A stretch of DNA of 64,000 bases from Stramonita haemastoma (GCA_030674155.1 CM060334.1:32869231-32933230), one strand, 5' to 3'. Numbered from the stretch's first letter, positions 49,469 through 62,370 are shown. Numbers and translations are program-made. Notes: generated by a model from the letters alone, not told the origin.

Positions 49469-51067
49469 CAACGTCCATGTATGCTTAAGAGATTATGTCC
49501 ATTCAGAGCATTAACTCTGACACTTTTTACAGAAGATAATTAATCACCTTTTTAATTCTCTTGGTTTCAAGACTTTAAGAAGGATCCTCTGATACCCTTT
49601 AACTGTCTCTATGTAATTCTTTTTTCATTCATTCCATTTTTATAAAATCTTAGACATTATATGGTTTCAGTTCTCATTTTCCAGGCTTGATAATGGCAGG
49701 GGAAAGAAGGGGGGAGATTTTACTTTTTATACTTTTCAAAAATGGTTTACAGATATGGCCACATCACTATAAGTTGGTTAATCCCATTCTTTTTGTTAAT
49801 ATTCAAATTGCCCTCTTACAACTTTGTTCTTCAAACTGTGTATGCTCTTCATAACTGCACAAATCTCATGAACAAAAGCGTTTCTGAAACAAAAATAAAA
49901 ACTGGAATATTGATGACCTTAGTCTCTACTTATGCCAACACAAAGTTACCCAATTGTACTGATGTTATAAACCATTAACAAATGTATTCAAAACTTTTCA
50001 TGAAAAAAGAAAACTAAAACAGTATTTTTTAAAAAAGGGGAAGAAAAAGAAAATATGGCTTGCTCTCATGAATACCTATAATTCCTTTAAAACTACAAGT
50101 ATGAAAAACATCATTAATCAGTACTAAGTTCTTGCACACTTACACGCATGTTGAGAGCACTCTTAAAATTAGAAAGACTTACAAACTGTTTGTATTCATT
50201 TCACTCACTCACTCACTCACGCACACACCACACACACACACACACATTGAGGACATTCTTTAAAACCAAAAACAACAACAAAACCTTACAAACTGTTTGT
50301 AACCCAGCTAAAATCTTAATGTTTAGAAACAAGGCAATCTCCATTCAAGAAATGTGATTTATCTTTTTAATTTACTCACCTCAACACAACTCTTTTGTGG
50401 ATTGTGTTACTATGTACATAAATGTAGTGTGCGGCCTGGACAATCAAAAGTCATGTGAAAGGTGGGATGTGAACACCTGAATCTTGTAGGTGACACAGAA
50501 TAGCAGGACAGCAGAATAGATGGCTCTTTGTTGGAGGCCACAACACAGGTGTGTGCAGCACACTAGTTGTACAGGCTCAGGCTTTTAGAACTGCCAACCA
50601 TATTCCTGTGGTCTTCATAAGATTATCCGCTTCTTTGTATAGCACACGTGCCACATTAACTGAGGCAGATCCATGTAGTCCTTTCTCCTAACTGTAAAAT
50701 CATACCAAGTCCTTTTCAATATGTACAAAGCATTTTTCAAGCGTTTTCCCAAGCCAATGGGGAATTCTTACTCCAGCCTGTCATTTCTCACACAAGATTA
50801 TTCTTCCAACAGTTCCAGATTCATGATATAGTCAAGGAAGTTGTTTACAACAGAAGATTCCAACAGAGCCAGAATAAGGAGATGCCCTCAGAGATGAAAA
50901 GTTCAGTGAGGGAGATGCTCTGACAGGACGTGGTCTAGTCTGCTTAGCCCCCATCCCCAATGTTTGTTCTACAATTCTCTCTGAGGTAGCCTGCTGAGCT
51001 TCCCTGCCCGCCCCAGGCTGCACTGGGCATTTGGGCACCAGTAGCAGGTGAGGGATTTTCTGTAGAT

Positions 51068-51070
<3 letters not shown>
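49465..51070. other. Convertase intron, nothing recognised
   Basis: No recognisable repeat or exon. The GC-richer stretch at 50930-51050 has an open minus frame but no splice-supported or family-like product. Confidence 0.4.

Positions 51071-51142
<72 letters not shown>
51071..51142. repeat. (GT)n microsatellite
   Basis: GT run of about 70 bp. Confidence 0.95.
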
Positions 51143-51149
51143 TGTGTTT

Positions 51150-54100
51150 GAAAAGTATATTCATTAGATGTGTAAAAGTTGCATGTTATCTTGCTTGAAA
51201 TTTCAAACACAGAAACTTGTATATAGCTTCTATGAGAGCACATCTAGGACATATTTGACTCTACCTTTAAGATTCTGAGACGGGCTTAAAAGCACAAAAA
51301 AAAAAAAAAAAAGGTCATTTATTTTATTTCGTAGGAAGATATTTTGTTTTTATACTTTTTGTCCCCCCCCCCTTTTTTTAACTCCTCTTTGACTTGTGTA
51401 AATGCCTCCTTCCTAACTCTTTGTTCTTTCTCTCTTCTTTAAGACAGAGAGGATCCAAATCATCTGGGGCTAACTGTTCCACATTCCTCCATCTTGTTAC
51501 AGTAGCATTATTTCTAGATAGGTTTCCCATAGTCAATATGTAACAAGTAAAAAAAAAAAAATCACGTACAGACAACAGATTTACTTCATACAACGAAAAA
51601 AAAAAAGTTTGAAGCCCACACACATGTGAAAGCCAACAACAGGTGGTCGCACATCACTCAGCAAAAGGTGGACACCCATGTACATATAGCAAAAAACTCA
51701 AACCTTGTTTTATTGACATCTTTTGGCAAACCAATCATTCCAACTCCAACCAAACACAGCAGCAGTTCAAATTGAAAGACAACATGGAATATTTTGAAGC
51801 ATGTGAACAAACAAAGCTGATTTAAAAAAGAAAAAAAAAAAAGAAAAAAGAAAGTCAGTAAGAAAGACACTACCAACAACTGACAAAGAATAATGAATAA
51901 CAAGTCAGTCAATCATAACAACAAAGATTGTTCATTTCTTCAGGAATGATCACTGTCAGGAGGGTTGCTTGTGAGAAAATGTACCTTGTTCCCCTTTTAT
52001 TAAACTTTAATCCAGAGATTTGTCCTTATTGTTCACATGTCCCAGCAGTTTTATTGGGGGCATCCCCTCAATGAAAATTAAAGCTCAGATTCAAGCCTGA
52101 GGCTGAAAGTCTTCAAGACAGTAATGCAAAGTTAAATAAGTCATGTTCTTCATTAATACCATAGACAATTTCTAAATCCTGTACTTTCCAACAGTGACTT
52201 ACCCACTCTCTTCTACTATGCTTTGTGATGTACATTTGCAGTTGAGAAGATTCTTTTTTGTGTGTACCATGACAAGTCAACCCCTACTTATATGAATTTT
52301 TATGAGAAGAAACACATTGTCCTTTCATAATAAAATACTTATATTGTATAATATTAGAATTTTTTTTTTAATAGGACATACTGTTCCATGAAATGTTTAT
52401 AAGCAGCATATGACTTCAGAAAACAGTAACACCCCACACCCCCCCAAACTCTAACAGTGGCTACTTGGCAGCAAAAGTGTTACAAAGCTTTTCGAAAATC
52501 ACACTAACAAGTTATTCTCAGCATGGAATAAAATCTTCAAAGGTTAGGATTCCAACCCAATCTAATGAAGCAGTTAGCTGCTGCACCTTTAAAACCTCCC
52601 TTTCCAGCACCCCCTACAGCTAAGACAAGCAGAGTAAAGCATGGATGACCTCAGGTTTTTCTTGTTTGCATGGCGTTTTCTTAGGCACCCTGAAAAGTCT
52701 AAGCTTTTCTACATGATAAACACTTTGCATAGTTTATCAGACAGAGGCAGCACATGTAACCGTAAGAAAAAAAAACCAACAAGCACACACATCTTTCCAA
52801 AATGCAAAGCCCTACTCAGATGCACGATCGTCCAGTTAATTATTAAAGCATGCTAGAAGTACCAGGTCATCACAGACAAAGGACACATCCCCAAATCTCA
52901 AGATGCGGAAAGTGTGTATGCAGTTAACAGCAGTCCACAGGTAGATGCATGTCCTGTGGACACAAGCACATATCTCATCATTCAAGGCAGGTGCAAAAAG
53001 GAGTGTGTGGCTGGCCTTGGAGGTGAACGAGAATGGCAGGCAGGTTCACCAGAGATGCAGGGACACCGGACTGCAGGCCTTGACAGTCAGCCTCCCACAC
53101 AGCATGCAGCCAGGGTGGGCCAGGAGGAGGGGAGGGAGGCAAGCACTGTGGCTGGGTTGGTCAGTGAACTGCAGCAGCAGCAGCAGCAGCAGCATCAGCA
53201 AGCGGTGGGTGGGTGGGTTACAGGGCATGCTGACATCAACAGCTACACACGTACATCTGCTTCATGGGGAGGAGGAGAAGGCCAGGAAGGGGGTGGGGGT
53301 GGCAGGGAAAGGAAGGAAAAAGTACAGGGGATCAAAGTGATAGGTATCTACTTCAGAACCCTACCTGGACAGAAGTGCATCCCAAAAATACTAGTTTTTC
53401 TCTACAGGAACTGGAAAAGGATATGCTAAGGGCTTCTTCAAAGGGCTGGAATGTTGATGCCATGGTATAATTATAGGTCCAGAAATGGTCAAAACTGTTC
53501 ACTATGCCATGGAAAGGGAAGAAAAGACACAAAATAACCATAATTAAAACAAAACAAACAAAACAATTTTGCACAAACAACAAACCACACAAAACATGCA
53601 AAATCATCTGCAAAGCCAGAAAAGCAGCTAAAATATGAAAGCAAAGAGATAAAAGAAACATCACAAGAACAATTGTGTAAAATTACAAAAACTATGACCA
53701 CCAGACATATCACTTACACTTGTTTCTTTAAAAAAAACATAACAGCTTGTTCTTTTTCACAAACAGAAATTACACAACACGAACATCACACACATTTAAA
53801 CAATTTAACAAAACAATCACAAACCATAAAAGAAAGCTATCACACAAAAATTGAACCTGAAGAGTCAAAACAACAAACAAAGAGAGAAAAAGATGTGCAT
53901 TCACTACTTTATGATCAGTATGAATCTAAATGATGTTCAACAAATGTAAAGCTTTTCTGATGGGATGAAGTAGAAAACTTTTTCGGACACTGAGAAATAA
54001 GTCTGGAAGGATAACTCCAAGCCCTCAGCAAACAGTTAAGTCACATGCATTCTACACATGCAAAGCCAGCTGCTGGTTACTGCGAGTGAGGAAACCAAGA

Positions 54101-55194
54101 ATCTCAGAATGACCCAAACTGACAGACACTGAAAGGCATGGACTCCAGGTAGAACTGGTGATCCGAATGTACACATGAGGTGATATCATTACAGGGGCTT
54201 GTATCTCCATGATATGTTTTGAATTATTGAAATGCAAAGCAAACATCATGGTACTGCATGGTGAATTGCAGCTGTGTAAGGGAGATCCACGTAACTTGAA
54301 AACTTTACGTCAAGAATCTGGCCTGGAAATATGGGAAAAGGAGCTTGACAAAATCCCTTCGGACAAACGCGCGCAAAAAAAAAAAAAAAAAGGAGTTACT
54401 TCCTCTAAATTCAAAAGCACTGAGTTGGAAAATGTTATTTTTTTCATTTTTTGTAAAACATTTTTCTTTTATTTTTTTTAAAGCTAAAATTCCATTTAAA
54501 GAAATCTGTCAACCCCCCCCCCCCTCCTCCTCCAACTCAACTCTGAACTCAAAGAAACACTATCCACCCATTATGTGCCTGTGTATCTACAATGTATCAG
54601 TGACATTTTCAATGAAATATATTCAAACTAAATAATAGACCTCATACACAGGAAACAAAGGGGAAAAAAAACACCAACAAATACTGACACAAAAATTCTT
54701 CTCTTTTTTTGGCACTGTTTGAACATAACAACATGCATAGACAGTGACATGCTGAACACTGTGGCACAAAGGACAAGTAACAGATCTTTTGATTTTGATT
54801 CTATAACAACAGATCTTTTGATTCTATGTGCTCCCAATGCAAAGGTAACAATCTCCACTACAACAATCAAGGCAATCAGGAAGGAAACAAGGTGACATCA
54901 CCTGAGTCATCAACAAAGACAGACCAGCGTCTAATCATCACATAACAAACTCAAACAAGATCCACCAGCCTTTTTGCACTAGGGGGGTGGGGACAGGGTG
55001 GGGTGGGTAGGGGAGAGAGGGTGGGGTGGGGTAGGTAGGGGAGAGGGGGAGGCAAAGGCCCACAGAAAGCAAATCCATTAGACGACAACACCAAATAAGG
55101 CAGTGAGCAAGGACAGGAGGGCAGGAAAAAAAGGGAAAGAGAGAGAGAAAGGAGACACCCAACACTTCTAGAATGAGAGATTAAGGAAGCTTGC
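51150..55194. other. Convertase intron, nothing recognised
   Basis: Contains a (CAG)7-like tract at 53172-53199, G-rich direct repeats at about 54979-55050 (gtggggtgggtaggggagag) and poly-A/poly-C runs. No exon is supported. Confidence 0.4.
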
Positions 55195-55770
55195 CTGCGG
55201 TTAGTTTGGGCCTCGCATTTCTTGGGTACTGGGCGCCTGAGGAGTAGGAGGAGGAAGAGGATGAGGAGGAGGAAGAGGAAGAGGATGAGGACGATAAGTT
55301 GGACTTTTTGGCTAGCGTTTCGTACACACACGTGTGAGCAGCAGGATCGGCGTGCTTATGCTTGGGGCGTGCATAAGGCAAGAACTCCCAATACTCGCGA
55401 GCGAGCGCGGAGTCCCAACCAGTCTTACTGGAGCTGCCGCCGTAATTGTTGCGCCCGCTCCCCTTGCTCCCCCACTTCCACCTGTCGGCAGGCTGCTGCT
55501 GGTGATGGAAGTTGTTGCTGTAGAAGTCCCGCGTGGTGGTGGTGGTAGTGGTGGTGGTGGTGGTGGTGGTCGTTGGGAACAGCGTGGTGTTGACGTTCTT
55601 GAAGAAGGGGTTGTAGTGGGGGTAGGGGTAGTGCTGGCGGGGCCTCTCCGGGTAGTAGTGCTGGCCCCAGTTGTCCACCTTGGGGCTGCGCACGCTGGTG
55701 GGGCTCTTGCGGGGATGGCTGTCCGTGCCGTACAGCACGAGCACCCAGTCGCGCAGTCGCCCTGCCCGCA
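55195..55770 (-). CDS. FURIN: Furin-like convertase, P-domain end and Thr/Ser-rich linker exon
   Basis: Acceptor tttgtctgttcag gives a start at 55770 (two nt complete a codon), then RAGRLRDWVLVLYGTD, the conserved last strand of the P domain (W-x-LVLYGT). A long linker follows with an NTT sequon, a run of 14 Thr (near 55533-55574), aromatic/His/Gln-rich sequence and a run of 16 Ser (near 55240-55290). Two donors fit the phase-1 requirement of the next known exon: a GC donor CGCAG|GCAAGC at 55195, or a canonical TCCA|gtaaga at 55429 that would remove the Ser-rich half. The frame stops at 55181 if unspliced. The 3' boundary is therefore uncertain. Confidence 0.8.
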
Positions 55771-57084
55771 CTGAACAGACAAACAGTTGGAGGCTCTCCT
55801 TTAAAGACAGTTGGATAACCACAGAAACACAGATCAAAGCAGTAAAAAAAAGTTTACATATTATCAAGATCTCAGAAATTTCCTCCCTCCCCCCCAAAAA
55901 AGAATAAAACAATGTGATGTGAACAACCATTTGATTTTCCAGTAATGTTTTCATAAATAACTTACTTTCAAACCATCCCAACCCAACCCAACAAAAAAAA
56001 CCCTCAAAAACCTAGCCAAAAGACCACAAAAGGAAGGGGGGGGGAAGGAAAGCAAGTTCACAAGTCTACATGGTCATAATCATTCCAATTTAGCAGAAAA
56101 CCCCCACTCCTCTGATCACAATTATCTTATGTAGCAGTGTAAAGATGATGAGTGTTGGAGACTGTGGCCTAACTCAAAGGATGACTGGAACACAGCAAGG
56201 TAAACAAACAAGGTAGGTAAACTCAGATAAACTATAAACTTCAGACAGGTAGTTAGAGAGGCAGTCTGGGCATTTTCAAATGAATTAACAAACATGCACA
56301 CCTAAACTAAAGGCTCATACAGGCAACAACAGCAACACTAATTCAACAGAATTTAACTAGCATGTGTATGTAACATTAAAAAACCATCTGACAATTCTTG
56401 TCACTATACAGGTCGGATATAAAACTATTTCATGCTGCTCTTTTTTTTTTTTAATCATGCAAATTGGGCTCAGTATACATGTTTCATGCCACTTTCAGAT
56501 ATTTTACAACATGCTACATTCCAATTTCAACATGTTCATCAATACATGCCCCATGCTGCATAACACCTCTCTCTATACTGATGCATGACATTGGTATCTA
56601 CAGTAGTAAAACATCAGTGAACAAGGATAAAGTCAGATTACCACCATTGTTGCTAAAGAAACCAATATTTTGATTTTAAACTTCAATAAAAAAAAGCCCT
56701 AACGTGCAAAACTTCAATGAGGGAAGCTTTTTCTTATGAGCACCATTTTGTGCTACACAGTCTTGATATAAAAAAAAGGATTTTTTTGGTAACTTTTTTT
56801 TTTAACAGTTTAATAATCATTTTTACTGCTTATTCTGTAGGGGGGATGGATAAGGGGGTGGGGTGAGTGGAGGTGGGGTATGGGGGTAGGAGGTGTCTGA
56901 ATACTGAGTAGTTGACACTGCTGAGAATGTCCTGCTCAGAGGCAAAGTTTTGATGTTTCACAAAACCAAGATTCAGGGTAGAAGATGTCAATGCGTTTCC
57001 ACAAAAGACTGTTTTTGCTTGTGCAAGAAGAAAAGAAGACAACATAAATGCACTTAGAGTTCATCCAATCCAACTCATCTTATT
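55771..57084. other. Convertase intron, nothing recognised
   Basis: AT-rich intron DNA. No exon or clear repeat. Confidence 0.5.
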
Positions 57085-57400
57085 GTTTATAGCCACACTG
57101 ACCACAGAGGCCATATCAGGGTTGTCACCTAGTAAAACTTTAGATAACAGATTAAAACTGCAACGGCTAAGTGATGTAGTTGTCAGTCACTTTAAAAAAA
57201 AAAACAACTATATCCATCTATCTACATATACCTATCTTGCGCACACATTAAAACCCGTTCCACTATTCGAAGAGTAGGCCATTGTGTGCCAGTGGGAATG
57301 AATGACAAAACTTACAAAACTGCATACACATGGGGACAGGATATAAAAAAGCACACGAGTGCTTCTTCCATTATTCTCACAATAAAAGAACAAAAAAGAA
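57085..57400 (+). mobile_element. SINE family A copy with a module-B-like prefix
   Basis: accacagaggccatatcagggttgtcacct matches the prefix near 2160. It is followed after about 130 bp by ttgcgcacacattaaaacccgttcc, agagtaggccattgtgtgcc and catggggacaggatataaaa. Confidence 0.7.
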
Positions 57401-57794
57401 AATGAAAAAATAATGAGATCATAGCAAAACTTGAACAACATTTCCAAGACTCATATGCACATAATGAAACATCACTAAAATTTGTAAAACTCAAAAACAA
57501 CATAAACAAGACTCCTCTCATGCCATATGCCAATCAAAGTCAAAAAAACAACGTGCAGAAAAATATATTTTTTAAAAAAGGTACACTTACCACAGTGGTG
57601 AAAGGTGAACTCAAACTCAGAAAAGAAAAGTGGGCGGTGAAGTGTCCTAAGGTCACGGGGGAAACAACAAGGCAAAAGGACGAGGGTAGGCTACAGACAA
57701 CAACCATGATGATGAAGGCCACCAAGTGGTGGAATAGTTCAGTTTCACTCACAACATCACAACAGCAGCTGGCTCATGCAAGTGCTCTACTCTT

Positions 57795-58035
57795 TCAGTT
57801 TTTGTTGTTAGTGTTATTGCTTGTATTATCTATAGGCATATTGTATTTTTGAGGCTGTTGAAATCATGTTGGTTAATTAATGTTGGTGAAATGTTTTCCT
57901 CTGCTTTGTTTTGTTGTTGTTGTTTTTATTTTTTGTTTTTTTCCCCTTAGATAGATGGCTTGATGAAAAAAAGCAAACCAATGCTTACTCAATGTACCAT
58001 CTGAAAATAAAATTTTGACTTGACTTGACTTGACC
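57795..58035 (+). mobile_element. Retroposon copy 1 with (TTGAC)n-type tail
   Basis: ctataggcatattgtatttttgaggctgttgaaatcatgt...agatagatggcttgatgaaaaa...tgaaaataaaattttgac plus a short (ttgact)n tail. The second copy is at 60975-61210. It has an AATAAA-like motif immediately before the tail. Confidence 0.75.
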
Positions 58036-58039
58036 TGGA

Positions 58040-58920
58040 GGACCTGCTTCATGTCATTCTTACTGGTATTGTGGTTAAATTTTTTTATTTTTATTATAAA
58101 TTTTTATTTATTGTAAATGAATTTGTGTAGAATGATTTTTGCAGAACAGCCCATCAAGAATTAGTTGTATGAATTACATAGGTTATATGAATAAAAATCC
58201 AAACTGTGTTGGCCCAAACATGTAAAACCCAAACTGAAAAAAACAGAGTAAATGTAAAGATCAGTGCTTTTGTGTTGGAATTTCAGAAACACAAATTATT
58301 GCTGAATTTTCTCTGTTGTTTGTTTACAGGAGTTTAATCCATCTCACAGTACTTATTTCCATTTCAATCTAGATTTTGTAATCCTCGTTTTTTTTTTAAA
58401 TCAAAGTCCTGTATACACTGTTTCATATCATTTTTAGTTTAGATGTTGATTATCCAATTTTATTTATAAACACACACACACATGCATTTTAATCATGCTG
58501 CTTCTCTTGCTTTGTAGCTATAGTCAATCAAAACTTTCACCCACATAAAACACACACACACACACAATCACAACAACACACCATACAGCACATACATTCA
58601 TACCAGCGCATACAGATGTGCACAGACACATACATGTATGCACAGATTCATGCAGCATGGAATCCTAACACACCTACTACAGAAATTTGAGACTTAACAA
58701 CTCATTTAGTTTTACACAAAGTACTTGCAAAAAAAAAAATATATATCAGAAGAATCTTGGTGCTTGTGTTTATCTCTCTCCTCTTCTTCCCCTTTTAAGT
58801 CAACAATGATGTTGTTGAGCATTCAAAAGATGAAGCACACAAGGCATCATCCAGAATACACATTATATGTCTTACTCATCACACTAGGATATCACTGTGA
58901 GATTTTAAGTGCACACTAAA
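58040..58920. other. Convertase intron, nothing recognised
   Basis: AT-rich DNA with short (CA)n tracts. No supported feature. Confidence 0.45.
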
Positions 58921-58939
58921 TGAGAACTTGCATTTCACC

Positions 58940-59215
58940 ATACAGGCAGGCACATTCTGCAGAGTGTCTTGCCCAAAAGTTATAACACATTCTACCTTTC
59001 ACAAGAATAGGCCAATAAATGCCAGTAAGAAAAGATGATAAAATCTTTTTTTTAAAAATAAATCTTTAAAAAAAAAAATGCATGCGTGCTGGTGTCATGT
59101 TTAGACAACATCCCCAAAGTTGGAATGCAGCTACCTTCATTGTGGGCAACAATGGTTGCATACACAAAATCTCACCATTAGTGAACTTAAGACTAGCTGA
59201 GAAACGAAAAAGAAC
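58940..59215 (+). mobile_element. SINE with modules A and B
   Basis: Degenerate module A (acattctacctttcacaagaataggcc) followed by a clean module B (atccccaaagttggaatgcagctacc, atgg..gcatacacaaaatctcaccattagtg, agactagctgag). Confidence 0.75.
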
Positions 59216-60060
59216 CCACCAAAAAAACACAAATGAACAACCCCTGACAAAAAAACAAACGCAGTAAATTTACTATGCAAATATGTTTGCTCAATCTGAA
59301 GTATCAGGGCATACACACACACACATACACATACTGACTACACTAAGAAAACTGCATCCACACCGCTGGAAGGGGAAGAAGGAAAATGCACAGGGACAAA
59401 GCATGCTTGTAAAGAGCTACATCTAAAAACAATAACACAACAGTGGGACACGCATTCTTCATTATCAAATCACAAAAGGGTGGAGGGAGGGTAGAGGGAA
59501 TGAGGATGACTGAAGACAAGTTTGGGGAAGTGGGTAGGGTGGGAAACATGAATAACTGTACTACACATGTAACTTGATACTAGACTTGACAATCACAGAA
59601 CAATGCAGACATAGTTTGATACATTTTGTTTGTTTATACTGAGCATGAAATAGCGAAGGAAAACACATGCTGGGTTTTTTATGTTTTACAAGTTGTCTCT
59701 GCCTCTCACCCATGTCAGTCACAACACACACACACACACACGCACACACCACAGGCCCAAAACATACATACATTCACATTTGTATGCTCAAGTCCATACT
59801 TAAAAAAATAAATTGTATCAAAACAGCTCTGCAGTAGATCTGTTCTTTCACTTATCTTTTTCCATAGCCCTCCCCCCCCCCCCCCCCCACAATCACCTCC
59901 CCACCCTGAAAAGGCCTTCCACACCCACTCTCACCCTCCCACCCAGACCCACACTCTCTACCCCTTCCTATCACGAAACCCCCTAACTCCCACATGCACC
60001 TCATTCACTCCCCCCCCCCCCCCCCCCCCAACTACCCACCCACATCACTCTCATCTCTAC

Positions 60061-60411
60061 TAGGGACGGAAGCCTAGTGGTCAGAACACTGCGCTTGCAA
60101 TTTGACGACCCGGGTTTGATTCCTGATCAACGGGATTTTTCACCTGGAGTTAACATCAGTGCTGACTCCACTCTCCCCAAAAGTCCTTCAGATGAGAGTA
60201 TAAACCAAAGCCCCGTGTGTAAACGCACGCAGAACATCTTGCGTACATGTTAAATCCTGTTCCCCTTTTCGTAAGAGTAGGCCATCGTGTGCCGGTGGGA
60301 ACAGATGACAAGATTTACAAAACTGCATACACATGGGGACTGTATGTAAAAAAAGTACATGAGTGCTTATTCCATTATCCTTAATATAAAAGAATAAATA
60401 TATAAATAAAT
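60061..60411 (+). mobile_element. Full-length tRNA-derived SINE, family A
   Basis: The head ggaagcctagtggtcagaac (A box) and cccgggtttgattcctg (B box) sit at tRNA-like spacing. The family-A body runs to cttattccattatcctta and ends in a TAAA-rich tail. It is the most complete family-A copy here, with the poly-C runs at 59870-60030 just before it. Confidence 0.88.
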
Positions 60412-60514
60412 CTCCTCCTTAACAGAACCCCACCCCCCTAACCACCCAGACCCATTACTCCCCCCCCCCCCCCAAACCATCCTCCCCCCCCACACCCCCC
60501 TCCTTTCAACTTAC

Positions 60515-60819
60515 AAGAACTGGGGCCGTTCTCAATCTCCAGCATCCACTGCCCCTTGGCGGGCTCGCCCCAGTTGTGGGTGGTCATGAAGGCCCAGTTG
60601 TTGAAGCCCTCCCGCGAGGTGTCACGTGCCCGCTTGGCCAGCAGGATGGAGCGGGTGAGGGAGGGGGAGGTGAGGATGATCTGGATCTCCCCGCGGCGCG
60701 ACGACGACATGGTGATGCGGGCCTGCACGTGCTCCAGGTACTTGACGTGGTTGACCGTGCCATCACAGCCGTCCGTGTACAGGGGCACCATGATCTTGCC
60801 GTTCATGGGCACGATTCTG
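60515..60819 (-). CDS. FURIN: Furin-like convertase, P-domain exon
   Basis: Acceptor cctccctccccag with a NAGNAG context (CAGCAG). The 305 nt start in phase 2 and end in phase 1 (TTCTT|gtaagt). The product contains VKYLEHVQARITMSSSRRGE, a hydrophobic IQIILTSPSLTRSILL, and DTSREGFNNWAFMTTHNWGE, which is the canonical P-domain series (EHV..., L.SP..T.S.L, NW.F....WGE). The P domain folds against the catalytic domain and is needed for convertase activity and stability in this family. Confidence 0.96.
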
Positions 60820-60882
60820 CTGGGGAGGGAGGAAGGAGAGACCCACGTCAGCGTTTTACAGGGGGAGGGGGGTGGGGGTGGG

Positions 60883-60886
<4 letters not shown>

Positions 60887-60938
<52 letters not shown>
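60887..60938. repeat. (GT)n microsatellite in a convertase intron
   Basis: GT run of about 50 bp, about 65 bp from the P-domain exon's acceptor. Confidence 0.93.
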
Positions 60939-60974
60939 GTGTGTGACTTTTGAGTTTCTTTTTCTCTCTGTTTT

Positions 60975-61210
60975 TGTTGTTAGTGTTGTTGCTTATATTT
61001 TCTATAGGCATATTGTATTTTTAAGGCTGTTGAAATCATGTTAGTTAATTAATGTTGGTGAAATGTTTTTTCCTGTGGGGTTTTTTTGTTGGTTTTTTTT
61101 GTTTTGTTTTTTTCTTTAGATAGATGGCTTGATGAAAAAAAAGCAAATCAAAGTTTATTCAATGTACCGTCTGAAAATAAAATTTTGATTTGATTTGATT
61201 TGATTTGACA
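60975..61210 (+). mobile_element. Retroposon copy 2 with (TTGAT)n tail
   Basis: Same body as 57795-58035 with a tail ttttgatttgatttgatttgattt. Copy 1 has a related tail with C in place of T at the unit end. Confidence 0.75.
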
Positions 61211-61479
61211 GGGGGGTGTGTACATATTAGAGAACTTTTCCGTTTCTGGGCACCATGATCTTGCTTTTCATGGGCTCGATTCTGTTGGGGAGGGAGGAGA
61301 GACCCACATCAGCATTTTCAAGGGAGGGGGAGGGGGTAGTGTACATATTAGAGAACTTTTTCCATTTTGTTGACCATGTCTGGGTACAGACTAAAGCACA
61401 ACTAAAGACTAGAGCGCAACTCCATGGTCTTCCGAGACTGATGGGTGCCTACTACTACTGGGTACAGAACAAAATTTCC

Positions 61480-61855
61480 CTCTTTGTGGGGATTCTGGGG
61501 TGCCTGTCTGTATACATGGTATCCCCACCTCCTTGAAATTCTGTGCTAGGAATTCCCTCTTGACTGAAGAAGGCCAGATAACCAACAAGGGGAAGTTTTG
61601 TTTTTATCCCTCTCTTTGTTTCTGCCATGTTCCTTTTCTTCCTGCCAACTCCTCTTTGTCTATTTTTTGCCTTCTTGGTCCATTCTCCTGTGGGTTTTTT
61701 CCAGAAAGGCTTAAATAACAATTTTCTCCCACGCCAAGTTGGATGCGCTGAGCCTGACGGCTTAACAACAGCGCAATACATTTTCATTCATATAACTGAC
61801 AACAATAGTTGCTGCCTGAACGTTTGACAATAAAGAACATTAAAATTTGTTTTCA
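61480..61855 (+). repeat. Dispersed repeat copy (pair of 6075-6430)
   Basis: Ordered matches to 6075-6430, ending ttgctgcctgaacgtttgac with a following AATAAAG. See also 18040-18260. Confidence 0.6.
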
Positions 61856-62252
61856 AGATCTGAGCATTTCTTTTTAACCTACTGCATTCTGCTAAGTCAG
61901 AGGTTTCCGGTTGTTGTATTTTTCATTCTTTCACACAATCTTTCAGATCATGAATTTAAAGATAACTTGGATCAAACTTGTGAGTATCATATCCCTTTTC
62001 TTTGTTTGAAAAAAAGTGGTCACAGATCTAAATTAAAAAAAAAATTATGAGCATTTCAAACAGTCTATAAACAGACACATACATCAAGCTTTCCAACAGA
62101 TGAATGCTAAAAAGGATCTGACAGATCATCACTAAGAGACATATCTGGCTCCAAAGATGTAAATTTCTTTGAAGATAGAATGTGTATTACATGCACCAAG
62201 CATCCAGATCCTCTCTATGCCCAGTTCTGTCTGCCTGCAGACAATGCCCTAC

Positions 62253-62370
62253 CTGTTGTGGTCCAGGGAGCGGATCTCACAGATGTGCTGGTCAGGGACG
62301 GTGGTCCAGTTGCGGGCCATGGACACCATGGCTGAAGCGTCCATCAGGCCAAAGCCAAAGGAATGACTCA
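62253..62370 (-). CDS. FURIN: Furin-like convertase, catalytic-domain C-terminal exon
   Basis: Acceptor tgtccttttcag and donor AACAG|gtaggg. The 118 nt encode SHSFGFGLMDASAMVSMARN followed by WTTVPDQHICEIRSLDHN. SH.FGFG..DA is the signature at the end of the S8B (kexin/furin) catalytic domain and the start of the P domain. An NWT sequon is present. Phases (1 in, 2 out) match both neighbours exactly. Confidence 0.97.

Noticed and set aside
50832..51243. Minus-strand ORFs of about 100 aa near 51 kb
   Set aside because: They run through a (GT)n microsatellite (His-Thr repeats) and lack splice support or similarity to known domains.
52914..53430. 171-aa plus-strand ORF with a Gln run, and a minus frame with HPGCMLCGRL resembling a furin repeat
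   Set aside because: The Gln run is a (CAG)n tract. The minus frame has incompatible splice phases with the convertase exons and stops at once.
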